A stretch of DNA of 64,000 nt from Vibrio sp. HA2012 (GCF_002812955.1 NZ_PFXK01000003.1:62001-126000); one strand, 5' to 3'. Counted from the stretch's first letter, positions 44,343-54,183 are shown. Translations and numbers: made by a program. Notes: generated from the letters alone by a model not told the origin.

Positions 44343-47300
44343 TTATTTCGCAGATAAATCTTCAATAAACACAGGTAAAGGCTGATGCTTTTCAGCTACA
44401 TAGGAATAAATCACCGGTAAAACAAATAAAGTGAATAAGGTTCCGATAGCCAACCCTGCTACAATAACAATACCGATGCTAAACCGTTGCTCAGCCCCTG
44501 CTCCTGAAGCAAACAAAAGCGGAATAAGCCCCGCAATCATGGCTGCAGTCGTCATCAGAATCGGACGTAAACGTACTTTTGCCGCTTCCACAACTGCTTC
44601 CGTACGACTTTTCTGATGATTAAGCTGTGCTTCTTTGGCTACTTCACAAATAAGAATACCGTGTTTAGTAATCAACCCAACTAAGGTGATAAGACCAACC
44701 TGAGAATAGATATTCATTGAGGCGGCACCCCATGCCAAAGCCACCAATGCTCCACAAATCGCAAGCGGTACCGATACCATAATCACCAATGGATCCTTTG
44801 CTGATTCAAACTGGATAGCCAACACCAGAAAAATAATCGCCAGTGCCAACCCAAAAGTGGTGTAGAGAGAACTCCCCTCTGTCACAAACTGCCGGGATTC
44901 CCCCATGTAATCATGGTGATAACCACTCGGCAATGTAGTTTGCGCGATATCTTCAAACCAGCTAATGGCATCACCCATCGCAATTCCGGGAGTCGGTACT
45001 GCCCCAATGGTAGCTGAATTCAACTGATTGAAATGAGGTAAAGAACGAGGTTCTGATACCACCTCTATAGTGAGTAAGCTTCCTAAAGGAATAGCCTTTC
45101 CTGAAGAGGAACGAACATAGTACTGGTTCATTGACTCCGGATTCAGACGATAGCGACGTTCAACCTGAGGAATCACCTCATAAGAACGTCCGTTCAGGTC
45201 GATACGGTTGACATAACCATCCGCCATCATCGTACTTAATGTGATTCCTATATCCTGCATGGTCACTCCATAAGCCCCTGCTTTATCCTTATCTATGCTG
45301 ATCTTCATCGTAGCCGAATCATAATTAAGGTCGATATTGGAATAGACAAAATATGGGCTGTTCGCGACCTGAACTAAGACGTCCGTTGCGATCTGATACA
45401 AGCTTTCAAAAGCGCTCGGGGTCGTGATCACAAACTGAATTGGCAAACCAGAACCCGCACCGGGTAATTCCGGCATCTGGAAAGCTGTCACCGCCATTCC
45501 CGGAATATCTTTAACCAATTTACTGACCCGATCCGTTACTTCTGCCTGGCTGGCTTCCCTTTCACTCCACGGAACCATAGTTGCAATTCCAAACGACTGA
45601 TTAGAATTCGGAACCCCAACGAATGACTGTGCATATTGCAGTTCCGGCTGCTCTGACAAAATAGTATTCACTTCATCCATCGTATTTTGCAGATAATCCA
45701 GATTTGAGTTGGATGAGCCCGTCCCCATCAACATAACCACACCTTTGTCTTCCGCCGGTGCCAGTTCTCTGGGAATAAAGCTAAACAGAACCGGCAGAGC
45801 GGTAAACACAATCACAGCAAAAAAGAGAATAACCGGCCTTCTCTGCATTACCGCAGCCAACATTCTTTCATAACGGTTGGTCATACGGTCTAATATATGA
45901 TGCACGGCCAGTTCAAAACGGTTTGGCTTTTCATGCACTTTAAGCATTTTTGAACACATCATCGGCGAAAGCGTCAGAGCAATGATGCCGGAAACAAATA
46001 CTGAACCAGCCAGAGTTAATGCAAACTCCTTAAATAAAGATCCGGTGATCCCTCCCATCATCGCAATAGGTGCATATACGGCTCCCAGAGTCAGAGTCAT
46101 TGCAATTACCGGAAGTGCGATTTCCCGGGTACCGATAATGGCAGCCCGAAAAGGGGACTCTCCTCTCTTAATATGGCGATCTACATTTTCCAATACCACA
46201 ATAGCATCATCAACCACCAGACCAATAGCCAGAACCATAGCCAGCAATGTCATCAGGTTCCAGGAAAAGCCCATTACCTGCATCACCATTGCCACACCAA
46301 TCATAGAAAGAGGGATGGTAATTACAGGAATAATGACAGCCCGTAATGACCCAAGAAACAGAGTAATCACAATAAGTACAATCACTGCCGCCTCTACGAT
46401 GGTTTTAATGACTTCATGAATCGATTCATTTATCGCGACCGTTGAATCATACAACACATTCATATCAATAGTGTCCGGCATATCTTTTTTCAGCTGAGGT
46501 AAAATACTCAGCACATCCGCAGCAATATTAATAGGGTTGGCGCTTGGTGTTGCATTAATCGCCGCTACAACCGCTTCCTGGCCATTTGCACTGGCACGAT
46601 AGCTATCATGGCTTTTTTCTAAAGAAACTTTGGCAATATCGCTTAAACGAATCAGATTTCCGTCTTCATTTTTTATCACCAGACGTTCCAGCTCTGTTAC
46701 TTCTGAGATCTGTGTATCAGCATTACCGTTATATAACACAAATTCTCCGGTAGACTGACCGGTTGCCGACTGATAATTATTGGCTTGCAGAGCATTCATC
46801 ACTTCACTCGCTGTGAGCCTGAGCGCCCCCATTTTGGCAGGATCAAGCCAGATACGCATGGCGTACTTTACCCCACCATAGATATCGACTTTAGATACAC
46901 CGTCAACAGAGAACAACTGTGGATTAACCACCCGCTGCAGATAATCCGTGATCTGACTGGATGCCAGTTTTTTACTGGTAAAGCCAATATAAAGTACAGC
47001 TGTCGTCGAACCAGTTGACATCGTCACTGCAGGATCTTCTGCTTCACCCGGCAGTTGTGAACGCACCGAATTCGTTTTAGCCAAAATGTCGGAAAGTGCA
47101 CTGTTCGGATCCGTATTCAGCTTCATCGTAACAGTGATAGTGGACTGTCCCAACACCGACTGAGAGGTCACATAATCAATATTATCTGCTTGCGCAATAG
47201 CCTGCTCCAGGGGTTGAGTAATAAACCCCTGAATCAAATCAGCACTGGCACCATAATAGCTGGTAGTAACCGTCACAACCGTATTGGTCATTTTCGGGTA

Positions 47301-47408
47301 TTCCCGCACCTGCATATTAAAAATAGCCTGAAGTCCAAGCAATACGATCAAAAAACTGATAGAGACAGCCAAAACAGGACGTTTTATAAAGGTATCTGTG
47401 AAACGCAT
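44343..47408 (-). CDS. RND-family multidrug efflux permease (HAE1 type)
   Basis: Inner-membrane exporter of 1021 residues. The N-terminus MRFTDTFIKRPVLAVSISFLI and YPKMTNTVVTVTTSYYGASADLIQGFITQPLEQAI are classic for the MdtB/MexB-like HAE1 group. The TM4 proton-relay pair is in LAIGLVVDDAIVVLENVDRHIKRG, and the TM11 region has GLITKHGILICEVAKEAQ. It follows its adaptor by 12 bases. Divergent from a LytS/LytTR system. Confidence 0.93.
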   Translation of the reverse strand: MRFTDTFIKRPVLAVSISFLIVLLGLQAIFNMQVREYPKMTNTVVTVTTSYYGASADLIQGFITQPLEQAIAQADNIDYVTSQSVLGQSTITVTMKLNTDPNSALSDILAKTNSVRSQLPGEAEDPAVTMSTGSTTAVLYIGFTSKKLASSQITDYLQRVVNPQLFSVDGVSKVDIYGGVKYAMRIWLDPAKMGALRLTASEVMNALQANNYQSATGQSTGEFVLYNGNADTQISEVTELERLVIKNEDGNLIRLSDIAKVSLEKSHDSYRASANGQEAVVAAINATPSANPINIAADVLSILPQLKKDMPDTIDMNVLYDSTVAINESIHEVIKTIVEAAVIVLIVITLFLGSLRAVIIPVITIPLSMIGVAMVMQVMGFSWNLMTLLAMVLAIGLVVDDAIVVLENVDRHIKRGESPFRAAIIGTREIALPVIAMTLTLGAVYAPIAMMGGITGSLFKEFALTLAGSVFVSGIIALTLSPMMCSKMLKVHEKPNRFELAVHHILDRMTNRYERMLAAVMQRRPVILFFAVIVFTALPVLFSFIPRELAPAEDKGVVMLMGTGSSNSNLDYLQNTMDEVNTILSEQPELQYAQSFVGVPNSNQSFGIATMVPWSEREASQAEVTDRVSKLVKDIPGMAVTAFQMPELPGAGSGLPIQFVITTPSAFESLYQIATDVLVQVANSPYFVYSNIDLNYDSATMKISIDKDKAGAYGVTMQDIGITLSTMMADGYVNRIDLNGRSYEVIPQVERRYRLNPESMNQYYVRSSSGKAIPLGSLLTIEVVSEPRSLPHFNQLNSATIGAVPTPGIAMGDAISWFEDIAQTTLPSGYHHDYMGESRQFVTEGSSLYTTFGLALAIIFLVLAIQFESAKDPLVIMVSVPLAICGALVALAWGAASMNIYSQVGLITLVGLITKHGILICEVAKEAQLNHQKSRTEAVVEAAKVRLRPILMTTAAMIAGLIPLLFASGAGAEQRFSIGIVIVAGLAIGTLFTLFVLPVIYSYVAEKHQPLPVFIEDLSAK

Positions 47409-47420
47409 AATACCTCCTTT

Positions 47421-48527
47421 CTAAAGTAACGGGGTTGTGGCTGGAGAGATAGTTGCATCACTCTCAACAACCCGGACTTTAGCGCTATTACTCAGGCGAA
47501 CCTGACCTGATGTAACGATAATATCTCCAGCCTCTATTCCGCTCAAAATATGAACCTTGTCGGCCTTACGTTCTCCAATATTAATGACCTGTTGCCTGAC
47601 TCGTTTTACACCATTTTCCTCATAAAGCACGAAAACACTGTCACCATATAAGGTATAAGAAATTGCAGTTTGGGTAATGACCATCTGCTCCGTTAACGGA
47701 GAAAGAACAATACTGGCTCGGGCAAACATACCACTACGCAATTTACCACCGTTGTTCGGGATATCAGCTTGAACCTGGATCAGACCACTCTGATAATCAA
47801 CAGCCGGTTCGATTGCAGAAATATTGCCATTGAAGATTTTGTCAGGAAAAGAGTCCACAACAATGTTCACTTGTTGCCCCAGAAAAATCTCTGATATCTC
47901 TGTTTGGGGAATAGTAAACCGAAGACGCATAACACTGGTATCTTCCAGGCGAACGATATCTGTTCCCGGTTGCAAATATTGTCCCAGAAAAACATTACGG
48001 ATACCCACCACACCATCAAACGGTGCTTCAATTTCACGGCGGGCAATCGCTGCTTTAAGACTCTCAATATCAGCCTGAAGAGAAAAATAACTGGCTTCAG
48101 CATCATCAAAAGCCTCTTTTGATACAGATCCTTTTTGATACAGTCCTTTATAACGCTGATATTTAGCTTCTGCTGCAGGTAAACGAACCTTGCTGCTACG
48201 CAAATTCGCTTTTTCGACATCAGAATTAAGAGAAACCAATAACTGACCTTGTGCTACTGAACTACCAGAATCAAAAGCAATATGCTTTACCACACCACTG
48301 GACTCTGTAGTCAGGGTAACCCCCTGGTTCGGTTCGATAAAACCAATAGACTCAATGGTTGGCACCCAGTTAGCTGTGTTGACCGTCGTTACCGTAACCG
48401 GATATTCGGGTTCTGGCATATTGGCCAGATACTGAGCAACCATCTTTTGTTTAAAAAGGTTAAAACCGATGACACTACCAAACAGCAGCACCACGATCAG
48501 CAACATATAAAAGGTCCATTTTTTCAT
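47421..48527 (-). CDS. RND periplasmic adaptor (membrane fusion protein)
   Basis: About 368 residues starting at MKKWTFYMLLIVVLLFGSVIG (uncleaved N-terminal anchor). Lipoyl halves VTLTTESSGVVKHIAFDSGSSVAQGQLLV and REIEAPFDGVVGIRNVFLGQYLQPGTDIV flank a short alpha-hairpin; beta-barrel and MP domains follow. The frame runs upstream to 48650, but those residues lack any membrane or adaptor signature, and GAGAG lies before the ATG at 48527. Pairs with the downstream HAE1 permease. Confidence 0.9.
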   Translation of the reverse strand: MKKWTFYMLLIVVLLFGSVIGFNLFKQKMVAQYLANMPEPEYPVTVTTVNTANWVPTIESIGFIEPNQGVTLTTESSGVVKHIAFDSGSSVAQGQLLVSLNSDVEKANLRSSKVRLPAAEAKYQRYKGLYQKGSVSKEAFDDAEASYFSLQADIESLKAAIARREIEAPFDGVVGIRNVFLGQYLQPGTDIVRLEDTSVMRLRFTIPQTEISEIFLGQQVNIVVDSFPDKIFNGNISAIEPAVDYQSGLIQVQADIPNNGGKLRSGMFARASIVLSPLTEQMVITQTAISYTLYGDSVFVLYEENGVKRVRQQVINIGERKADKVHILSGIEAGDIIVTSGQVRLSNSAKVRVVESDATISPATTPLL

Positions 48528-48670
48528 TGTGAACAGAGCTCTCTCACCGACATACAAAACTGGAGTGCCAATATAGTTTATTTTTCCGGCATCAATCGGG
48601 CACAGAGAATCAATGGTACGTTTTCGCGTATCAATGGTCTTTATTAACAATAAAGGATTTGATTTATTGT

Positions 48671-49753
48671 ATGATGTCGAATAATAACCTGTTGCAGGTA
48701 AAAAATGTGGTCAACGTCAATACCCTAAAAACACCGTTACAAAGCCATCTGGTACTACTTGTTATCTGGCCGGTTTTTAATATTCTGCTGTATCTGGTTG
48801 GCTTGAGTATCGCTACATCACTATCTGATATAACCGGACTGCCTAATCATATGTGGTGTGTAATTATGCGCCTTTATACGTTATTTGTTCTGTTCTGGTT
48901 TTTATATCAACTCTTCGGAAGATTTAACCTGTTTTTTCAGAAACATCATAACCTTTTGAGAAAATCCTTAAGTAATGTAACCCTTATGGTCTTCGCTCTG
49001 CTTATCGAATATCAGATCAGCAGCCAATATTCTCAGCTTCCTGAATTACGTACCAATATGCTTACCGGAGCCAATTTTCTGTTTCAAGTTGTCGTCATCA
49101 CTACTCTCGGACATCTATGGCAACTCAGGCTAGATAATTTTGCTCTGCAGATGAACCTTAAACAGGCTGAAATTCAGATGCTCAGACTACAAAATGACCC
49201 TCATTTTCTTTTTAATACTTTGAATCTGATTGTAACGGATATACAGACCAACCCTGAAAAAGCGGAAATGCTGATATACGACCTAAGTGACCTACTGCGT
49301 TTTAGCTTACAACTGAGCAAAAAAACGCTGGTATCACTCAGTGAAGAATTTCTTTTAATCAAACACTATCTGAATATACAAAAAAATCGTTTTGAAGATC
49401 GGCTGATTATTGATATTCAAACCACCCCAGATGCAGAACAAGCGATGCTTCCACCAATGCTGATATTACCTTTGGTAGAAAACGCAATAAAACATGCCGT
49501 AGCTAAATCCATAAAACAAACCTCCTTATCGATTACAGCCAAGATAACCGATGATATCTTAACCATAGATGTCACTAACAGCAGGGAAACATCCCCATCA
49601 GATAACAACATTCAGGATGGACAAGGTTTCCGAATACTGAAAGAAACGCTGGTACTACACTACCCTGATCGACATACATTTACGTTTACCAATAATGCTC
49701 AGAAAACCACCATACATGTCGGCATCCCATTACAACATGGAGAACCAGCTTGA
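48671..49753 (+). CDS. LytS/YehU-type sensor histidine kinase
   Basis: Inner-membrane kinase of about 360 residues. Four TM helices occupy roughly residues 25-150, then a coiled linker (LQMNLKQAEIQMLRLQ) and the His_kinase domain with NDPHFLFNTLNLIVTDIQ, whose His is the phospho-acceptor. The ATPase part has LPPMLILPLVENAIKHAV (N-box) and GQGFRILKETLVLHYP (G-box). It is divergent from the adaptor/RND operon and translationally coupled to its response regulator. The signal sensed is unknown; the pump genes are its likely targets. Confidence 0.9.
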   Translation: MMSNNNLLQVKNVVNVNTLKTPLQSHLVLLVIWPVFNILLYLVGLSIATSLSDITGLPNHMWCVIMRLYTLFVLFWFLYQLFGRFNLFFQKHHNLLRKSLSNVTLMVFALLIEYQISSQYSQLPELRTNMLTGANFLFQVVVITTLGHLWQLRLDNFALQMNLKQAEIQMLRLQNDPHFLFNTLNLIVTDIQTNPEKAEMLIYDLSDLLRFSLQLSKKTLVSLSEEFLLIKHYLNIQKNRFEDRLIIDIQTTPDAEQAMLPPMLILPLVENAIKHAVAKSIKQTSLSITAKITDDILTIDVTNSRETSPSDNNIQDGQGFRILKETLVLHYPDRHTFTFTNNAQKTTIHVGIPLQHGEPA

Positions 49754-50502
49754 AAAGATTTGAAGTGATTATTGTTGATGATGAGCCTGCCGGAATTATC
49801 GCCCTTGAGCGGGTACTTAACACAATCCCGAGTATAGAGATCATTGCAACCACCACTAATGGATATGAAGCGATTATTGCGATAGAAAAGCAGCAGCCAG
49901 ATATTGTATTTCTGGATATTGAGATGCCGGAATGCAATGGGTTTGATATAGCGGAAGCGACCAAACACCTTTCCTATCATCTTGTTTTTGTAACGGCCTA
50001 CCACGAACATGCCGTAGATGCATTTACTACCAAGGCTATTGACTATCTACTTAAACCCGCTCGTCCCGAGCGAGTCAGACAATGTATCGATAAAATACAT
50101 CTCACACTGGGAACACTGAGTACCCATCGTCACCAATCTGTTCAGACTATATTAATCGGCGACGGACAACAGGAACATGCGATCGATATTAACGCCATTG
50201 CTTATATCGAAAGTTTGGGACGCTACCAGCGTATTACTTTTAAACAGCAGGGTAATGAACGCTATCAGCATCAGACACTGATAACAGAAGACACATTAGA
50301 AAGCTTTTGTAAGAAGCTGGAAAAACATGGATTTATACGGATTCACAGAAGTTATCTGATTAACCTGACCTCCGTACAGAGCCTTAAACGCAAAGAAAGA
50401 AATTGGTTTGCCCTAACCTATCAGCCAGAGACTGAAATACCTGTCGCAAGAAATCGGATACAGGAACTAAAAGGCAGACTGTCACTACCCAATAAATATT
50501 AA
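49750..50502 (+). CDS. LytTR-family response regulator
   Basis: 250 residues. Receiver domain: VIIVDDEPAG acidic pair, phospho-acceptor Asp in DIVFLDIEMPECNG (about residue 57), the conserved Thr in VFVTAY and Lys in YLLKPARPER. C-terminal LytTR DNA-binding domain with IAYIESLGRYQRITF, FIRIHRSYLINL and IPVARNRIQELKGRL. Translation starts at TTG inside a TTGA overlap with the kinase stop, preceded by GGAGAA, so kinase and regulator are tightly coupled. Confidence 0.92.
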   Translation: MKRFEVIIVDDEPAGIIALERVLNTIPSIEIIATTTNGYEAIIAIEKQQPDIVFLDIEMPECNGFDIAEATKHLSYHLVFVTAYHEHAVDAFTTKAIDYLLKPARPERVRQCIDKIHLTLGTLSTHRHQSVQTILIGDGQQEHAIDINAIAYIESLGRYQRITFKQQGNERYQHQTLITEDTLESFCKKLEKHGFIRIHRSYLINLTSVQSLKRKERNWFALTYQPETEIPVARNRIQELKGRLSLPNKY

Positions 50503-50514
50503 CAATAAAAATCT

Positions 50515-50544
50515 GCTCTGCGGATAACACATCCGGTGAAGAGC
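50515..50544 (+). terminator. Hairpin after the LytTR regulator gene
   Basis: Two stacked 5-bp stems (GCTCT/AGAGC and CGGAT/ATCCG) separated by a small internal loop, 12 bases after the stop, followed by an A-rich stretch rather than a T-run. A probable but weak terminator. Confidence 0.5.
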
Positions 50545-50648
50545 ATAAAAACTATTGTTCTAATATAAACGCTGTCGCTCTAGCATAAAGACTATAGTTA
50601 CAGATCAACGATAACGAACTTATACAAGTTTGCAATAGGAGCATACTA

Positions 50649-50699
50649 ATGACTTCCGATGACATCGAATGTCACTCTATCAACGGATACGATCTTTGA
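50649..50699 (+). CDS. Possible 16-residue mini-ORF
   Basis: ATG-to-TGA frame encoding MTSDDIECHSINGYDL, preceded by an excellent ribosome-binding site (TAGGAGC, 8 bases upstream) in the otherwise empty gap between the LytTR gene and the convergent radical-SAM gene. A CTTTG/CAAAG hairpin overlaps its end. No known family is recognised. It could be a real small peptide, a leftover leader, or chance. Confidence 0.3.
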   Translation: MTSDDIECHSINGYDL

Positions 50700-50731
50700 G
50701 ATACCAAAGTGATCGACTGACCGAATAATAG

Positions 50732-51931
50732 CTATCTCACAAATTTCATGATGTCTGCTGGTGGTCGCCCGTGCTTAATCAGTTGTACCATAACTCCCAT
50801 ATATGGCTCTATATGAGAAAAGAAATGATAATAACCTCGGCACAGATAATTATGATTTGGATAACTAGAAAAAGATATCTCAAACCGATGTTTTGGACAG
50901 CCTCCATTACATGCAAAAAGAAAACGACATCGCTTACAGTCCGTATCTAATAAGTTCTGTTTATTCAATCCAAACTGTATGGCTTCTTTACTCTTATTCA
51001 TCTCTTTAATCGTCATTTCATGAATATTACCAAGTTTAAATTCCGGATAAACATAATGGTCACATTGATATAAATCACCGTTAGCTTCAAGTGCAAAAGC
51101 ATGCCCACATGTCCTAGAAAAAACACAAAGACCAGCGGAATGACCTAACCAGGAACCGAATACAGAATCAAACAGTTGTACAAAAACACTGCCGACATCT
51201 TTTCTTATCCAGTAGTCAAAAATAACCGATAGGAACTGTCCAAAATCGTTAGCATTTACCGACCATGATGTGACTGATGCAAACGGTTCATTTGGACCTG
51301 CCAAATGTTCACCAGCATTAATTTTCCGTTCTACCAATGGAATAAACTGAATATATGTTGAACCAATCTCCTTCAGAAATTCATAAACTTTTATTGGCTC
51401 ATGGACATTTTTATCATTAACTACGGTCAATGTATTAAAACTAATATCATACAGGTGAAACAAATGAACAGCTCTCATCACTTGTTCATGAGTTCCTTTT
51501 TTAGAGCGTGTCACTCGGTAATAATCATGTAATTCTTGCGGACCATCAATCGAAAGCCCTACCAGGAAATTATTCTGTTTAAAAAATTCACACCATCTCT
51601 CATCAATTAAAATGCCATTGGTTTGAAAAGCATGATGGATGGTTTTCTCTTGTGCATACTGTCCACAATACTGAATAACTCGCTGGTAAAATTCAATTCC
51701 CAATAACGTTGGTTCACCACCTTGCCATGCAAATATCACTTCATTACCTTCTTGGGCATCTATATGTTGTTGTATATAAGCTTCTAGTGTTCGTTCATCC
51801 ATTCTCCAGTTCAGATTGCGTTCAGGGTATAACTTCTCCTTTTCAAGGTAAAAACAATATTTACAATCAATATTACAAATTGAACCCGATGGTTTAGCCA
51901 TAACATGGCAGCCACTCACTGTTATGCTCAT
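50732..51931 (-). CDS. Radical-SAM anaerobic sulfatase-maturating enzyme
   Basis: Cytoplasmic maturase of 399 residues. The radical-SAM cluster motif C-x3-C-x2-C is at Cys19, Cys23 and Cys26 (SICNIDCKYCFYL). AWQGGEPTLLG is the GGEP SAM-binding motif. The C-terminal SPASM domain has CVFSRTCGHAFALEANGDLYQCDHYVYPEFKLGNI and CKRCRFLFACNGGCPKHRF, for two auxiliary clusters. It converts an active-site Cys or Ser of sulfatases to formylglycine. The sulfatase two genes upstream has the matching CTPAR site. Corresponds in position to yidF of E. coli. Confidence 0.93.
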   Translation of the reverse strand: MSITVSGCHVMAKPSGSICNIDCKYCFYLEKEKLYPERNLNWRMDERTLEAYIQQHIDAQEGNEVIFAWQGGEPTLLGIEFYQRVIQYCGQYAQEKTIHHAFQTNGILIDERWCEFFKQNNFLVGLSIDGPQELHDYYRVTRSKKGTHEQVMRAVHLFHLYDISFNTLTVVNDKNVHEPIKVYEFLKEIGSTYIQFIPLVERKINAGEHLAGPNEPFASVTSWSVNANDFGQFLSVIFDYWIRKDVGSVFVQLFDSVFGSWLGHSAGLCVFSRTCGHAFALEANGDLYQCDHYVYPEFKLGNIHEMTIKEMNKSKEAIQFGLNKQNLLDTDCKRCRFLFACNGGCPKHRFEISFSSYPNHNYLCRGYYHFFSHIEPYMGVMVQLIKHGRPPADIMKFVR

Positions 51932-51940
51932 ATTAATACC

Positions 51941-52264
51941 TCATTCCAATATAAGCTTAAAAATAAAGTAGGACATAAGGACGACACACGACAACACTAT
52001 CAATATAGAAAATATAGCCTTGATTGTTACATCTAATTGCGTAACGGTGAATTGTTCATTCCATTCTTTATTAAACTTATATCTATTATAAATAACAATC
52101 ACAAGAGAAAATACAAATAGAGCATAAGAAACAATATTTAATCCATGGTAAGCATATTTTACACCCATCTTAAAAAAGACAGTAGATATTATAATAAGCA
52201 AGAGCTGACTTCTCACCCAAGAGAGTGAAGTACGTTCTGGCTGAAGACCAGGATCTCGTATCAT
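51941..52264 (-). CDS. yidG: DUF202 membrane protein (YidG-like)
   Basis: 107 residues, three TM helices. The N-terminus RDPGLQPERTSLSWVRSQLLL is the DUF202 signature (P.RT.L.W.R) and closely resembles E. coli YidG. Start overlaps the stop of the yidH-like gene by 4 bases (ATGA). Function unknown; the pair is conserved beside the YidJ-type sulfatase, which suggests a membrane role in the same pathway. Confidence 0.85.
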   Translation of the reverse strand: MIRDPGLQPERTSLSWVRSQLLLIIISTVFFKMGVKYAYHGLNIVSYALFVFSLVIVIYNRYKFNKEWNEQFTVTQLDVTIKAIFSILIVLSCVVLMSYFIFKLILE

Positions 52265-52620
52265 AAAAGAACCATTATAATGATAAAAATAGTTAAGGCG
52301 AATAATAATCCACTTATGACCTTAAGAAATTTTGTATATCTCAGTTGTTTATTATTTCTCATTGCCCGTTCATTCAAGGCCCAGCGTCTATAAGCAAAAA
52401 TAGCTAATGCTCCAGAGCATAAACATAAAAAAACAGACAATACCAATCTGAGATCCTGATTAGCTAAATCGGGTGCTAATTGATCAATACCAATAGCTCC
52501 TGCAAGCAACGCAAGAGCTGTTCTTATCCAGGCTAAATAAGTACGTTCATTAGCAAGAGAAAACCGGTAATCCGGTTCATCGCCTTGCAGTCTCCAGTTT
52601 TTATTTGGTTGTCTTTGCAT
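52261..52620 (-). CDS. yidH: DUF202 membrane protein (YidH-like)
   Basis: 119 residues, three TM helices. DYRFSLANERTYLAWIRTALALLAGAIGIDQLAP is a very strong match to YidH. The ATG at 52620 is chosen because the family's conserved region starts about 17 residues later; the frame could extend eight codons upstream. It follows the sulfatase gene by 49 bases on the same strand. Confidence 0.87.
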   Translation of the reverse strand: MQRQPNKNWRLQGDEPDYRFSLANERTYLAWIRTALALLAGAIGIDQLAPDLANQDLRLVLSVFLCLCSGALAIFAYRRWALNERAMRNNKQLRYTKFLKVISGLLFALTIFIIIMVLL

Positions 52621-52669
52621 AAAATCTTCTTGAAATCGCAGCAACCATTATGATTGCTGCATATCTATG

Positions 52670-54175
52670 TTAAAATTTCAATTTCTTGTCCTCAACCTTT
52701 ATTCCTTGGGTTGGTAAACCTGTATCATAATCCCGGACAACTGGCGAATAGCCGTCCTCCGGTCTTGGTCTGAAAGAACCCATCCATTGAGGCTGCTTAT
52801 CCATCCGCCATGGTCGTGTTGCCCACTCGAAAGTCCGAAATGGATCTCGGACTTTTTCCATATAGGCCAACAAGTTGTCATGCATTTTGTTTCTTATTTC
52901 AATATAATCAGGATGATCTATTAAATTATAAATTTCACTGACATCTTTATTTCGATCATAAAGTTCATCGGAAGTAAATAAATTAATAACCAGCTTATAA
53001 TCATTCTCGACCCATGCCCGCATTGGAATAAATCCACCAAAACTGTCATGTTCAATCTCATATCGATTAAATTCAATCATAACACCACGCTGCTGATCTG
53101 ACTGAAAATTCAATATATTACTTCCCTGAAGGATATCTGGTTGCTGTATACCTGCTAATGACATCAATGTAGGTAAAATATCAATATGACTAACAGGAAC
53201 ATCAATTTTCTGATTATTTATTTTTTCCGGCGGACGAATAATTAAAGGAATACGTGTAATGTCATCATAAGCTACAGAGCCTTTACTGATCAGCTTATGC
53301 GCACCCATCATTTCACCATGATCAGATGTATAAACAATCCAGGTATTCTCTAGTTCCGTCTGATTTAGTTTACCAATCACCCTGCCAATCTGGTCATCAA
53401 CATAATCATTACATCCAAAATAAAGAGGATGATGGTATCTCCCTTCAGCATCAACAGGAGCAGGCATAGCTTCAGACCACAATTTTTGATGATCTGGTTT
53501 TGTTGTTAAGTCATCAAAAGCTTTTTCTCCAAGAGAATACTTAAATTCACCATATTTATTTAAGTATTCAATTGGACAGGTAAACGGATGGTGAGGTTCA
53601 TCATAAGATAAAACCATTAAAAATGGTGATTCTTCACGATGTTTTTCTCCCAGATAACGAATCGCACGGTCTGAAATTCGGTGTGCCCAAGTAAATTCAG
53701 AAGTAATTTCATTATCGATAAGATCCTGAACGGAATTAAGTCCATTCCTCCACAAACTTATTTCATTATCAGTAAGTTCTTCCAAATATCTGGCTCCATC
53801 AAACCAATATTCAGGGTCCCACTCTTCCGGGCATTCCCCTGTACCAAAATAGTCATGCCCATCAAGATGCCATTTTCCTATGTAACAGGTATCATACCCT
53901 GCATCTTTAAAATATCGCCCCATCGTTGAAATATTTTGGCCTAATGCAATATTATTCGCCCAGGGACCAGCCTGACTCGAATATATACCCGTGAAGATAC
54001 CAGCCCGAGCAGGTGTACAAACAGGTGCACAAGTAAAAGCCGATGTAAATTGATACCCTTCTTCTGCCAATGCATCAATATTGTCTGTATTAAGATTTTG
54101 ATCTGTATAGCAGCTCACCATGTTAGTGGCTTGAGTATCAGTCATAATCAAAATAATGTTCGGTTTTATATTCAT
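52670..54175 (-). CDS. yidJ: Cys-type sulfatase (YidJ-like)
   Basis: Sulfatase of 501 residues, cytoplasmic (no signal peptide). The active-site CTPAR at residues 53-57 fits C/S-x-P-x-R; Cys53 would be matured to formylglycine by the adjacent radical-SAM enzyme. Metal-binding pieces: LIMTDTQATN near the N-terminus and WIVYTSDHGEMMGAHKLISKG. KWHLDGHDYFG supplies the Lys/His pair. Length matches E. coli YidJ (about 497). Co-oriented with the symporter, which probably imports the sulfate ester. The natural substrate is unknown. Confidence 0.92.
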   Translation of the reverse strand: MNIKPNIILIMTDTQATNMVSCYTDQNLNTDNIDALAEEGYQFTSAFTCAPVCTPARAGIFTGIYSSQAGPWANNIALGQNISTMGRYFKDAGYDTCYIGKWHLDGHDYFGTGECPEEWDPEYWFDGARYLEELTDNEISLWRNGLNSVQDLIDNEITSEFTWAHRISDRAIRYLGEKHREESPFLMVLSYDEPHHPFTCPIEYLNKYGEFKYSLGEKAFDDLTTKPDHQKLWSEAMPAPVDAEGRYHHPLYFGCNDYVDDQIGRVIGKLNQTELENTWIVYTSDHGEMMGAHKLISKGSVAYDDITRIPLIIRPPEKINNQKIDVPVSHIDILPTLMSLAGIQQPDILQGSNILNFQSDQQRGVMIEFNRYEIEHDSFGGFIPMRAWVENDYKLVINLFTSDELYDRNKDVSEIYNLIDHPDYIEIRNKMHDNLLAYMEKVRDPFRTFEWATRPWRMDKQPQWMGSFRPRPEDGYSPVVRDYDTGLPTQGIKVEDKKLKF

Positions 54176-54183
54176 AACTATAC

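Noticed and set aside
45982..46419. 145-codon plus-strand frame inside the RND gene
   Set aside because: Antisense shadow of a strongly conserved efflux permease; its composition is rich in Thr, Ile and Arg with no domain or ribosome-binding site.
50649..51931. RiPP biosynthesis locus (mini-peptide plus SPASM radical-SAM enzyme)
   Set aside because: The enzyme has sulfatase-maturase motifs and lies in an operon with a Cys-type sulfatase; the peptide is on the opposite strand and has no leader/core features.
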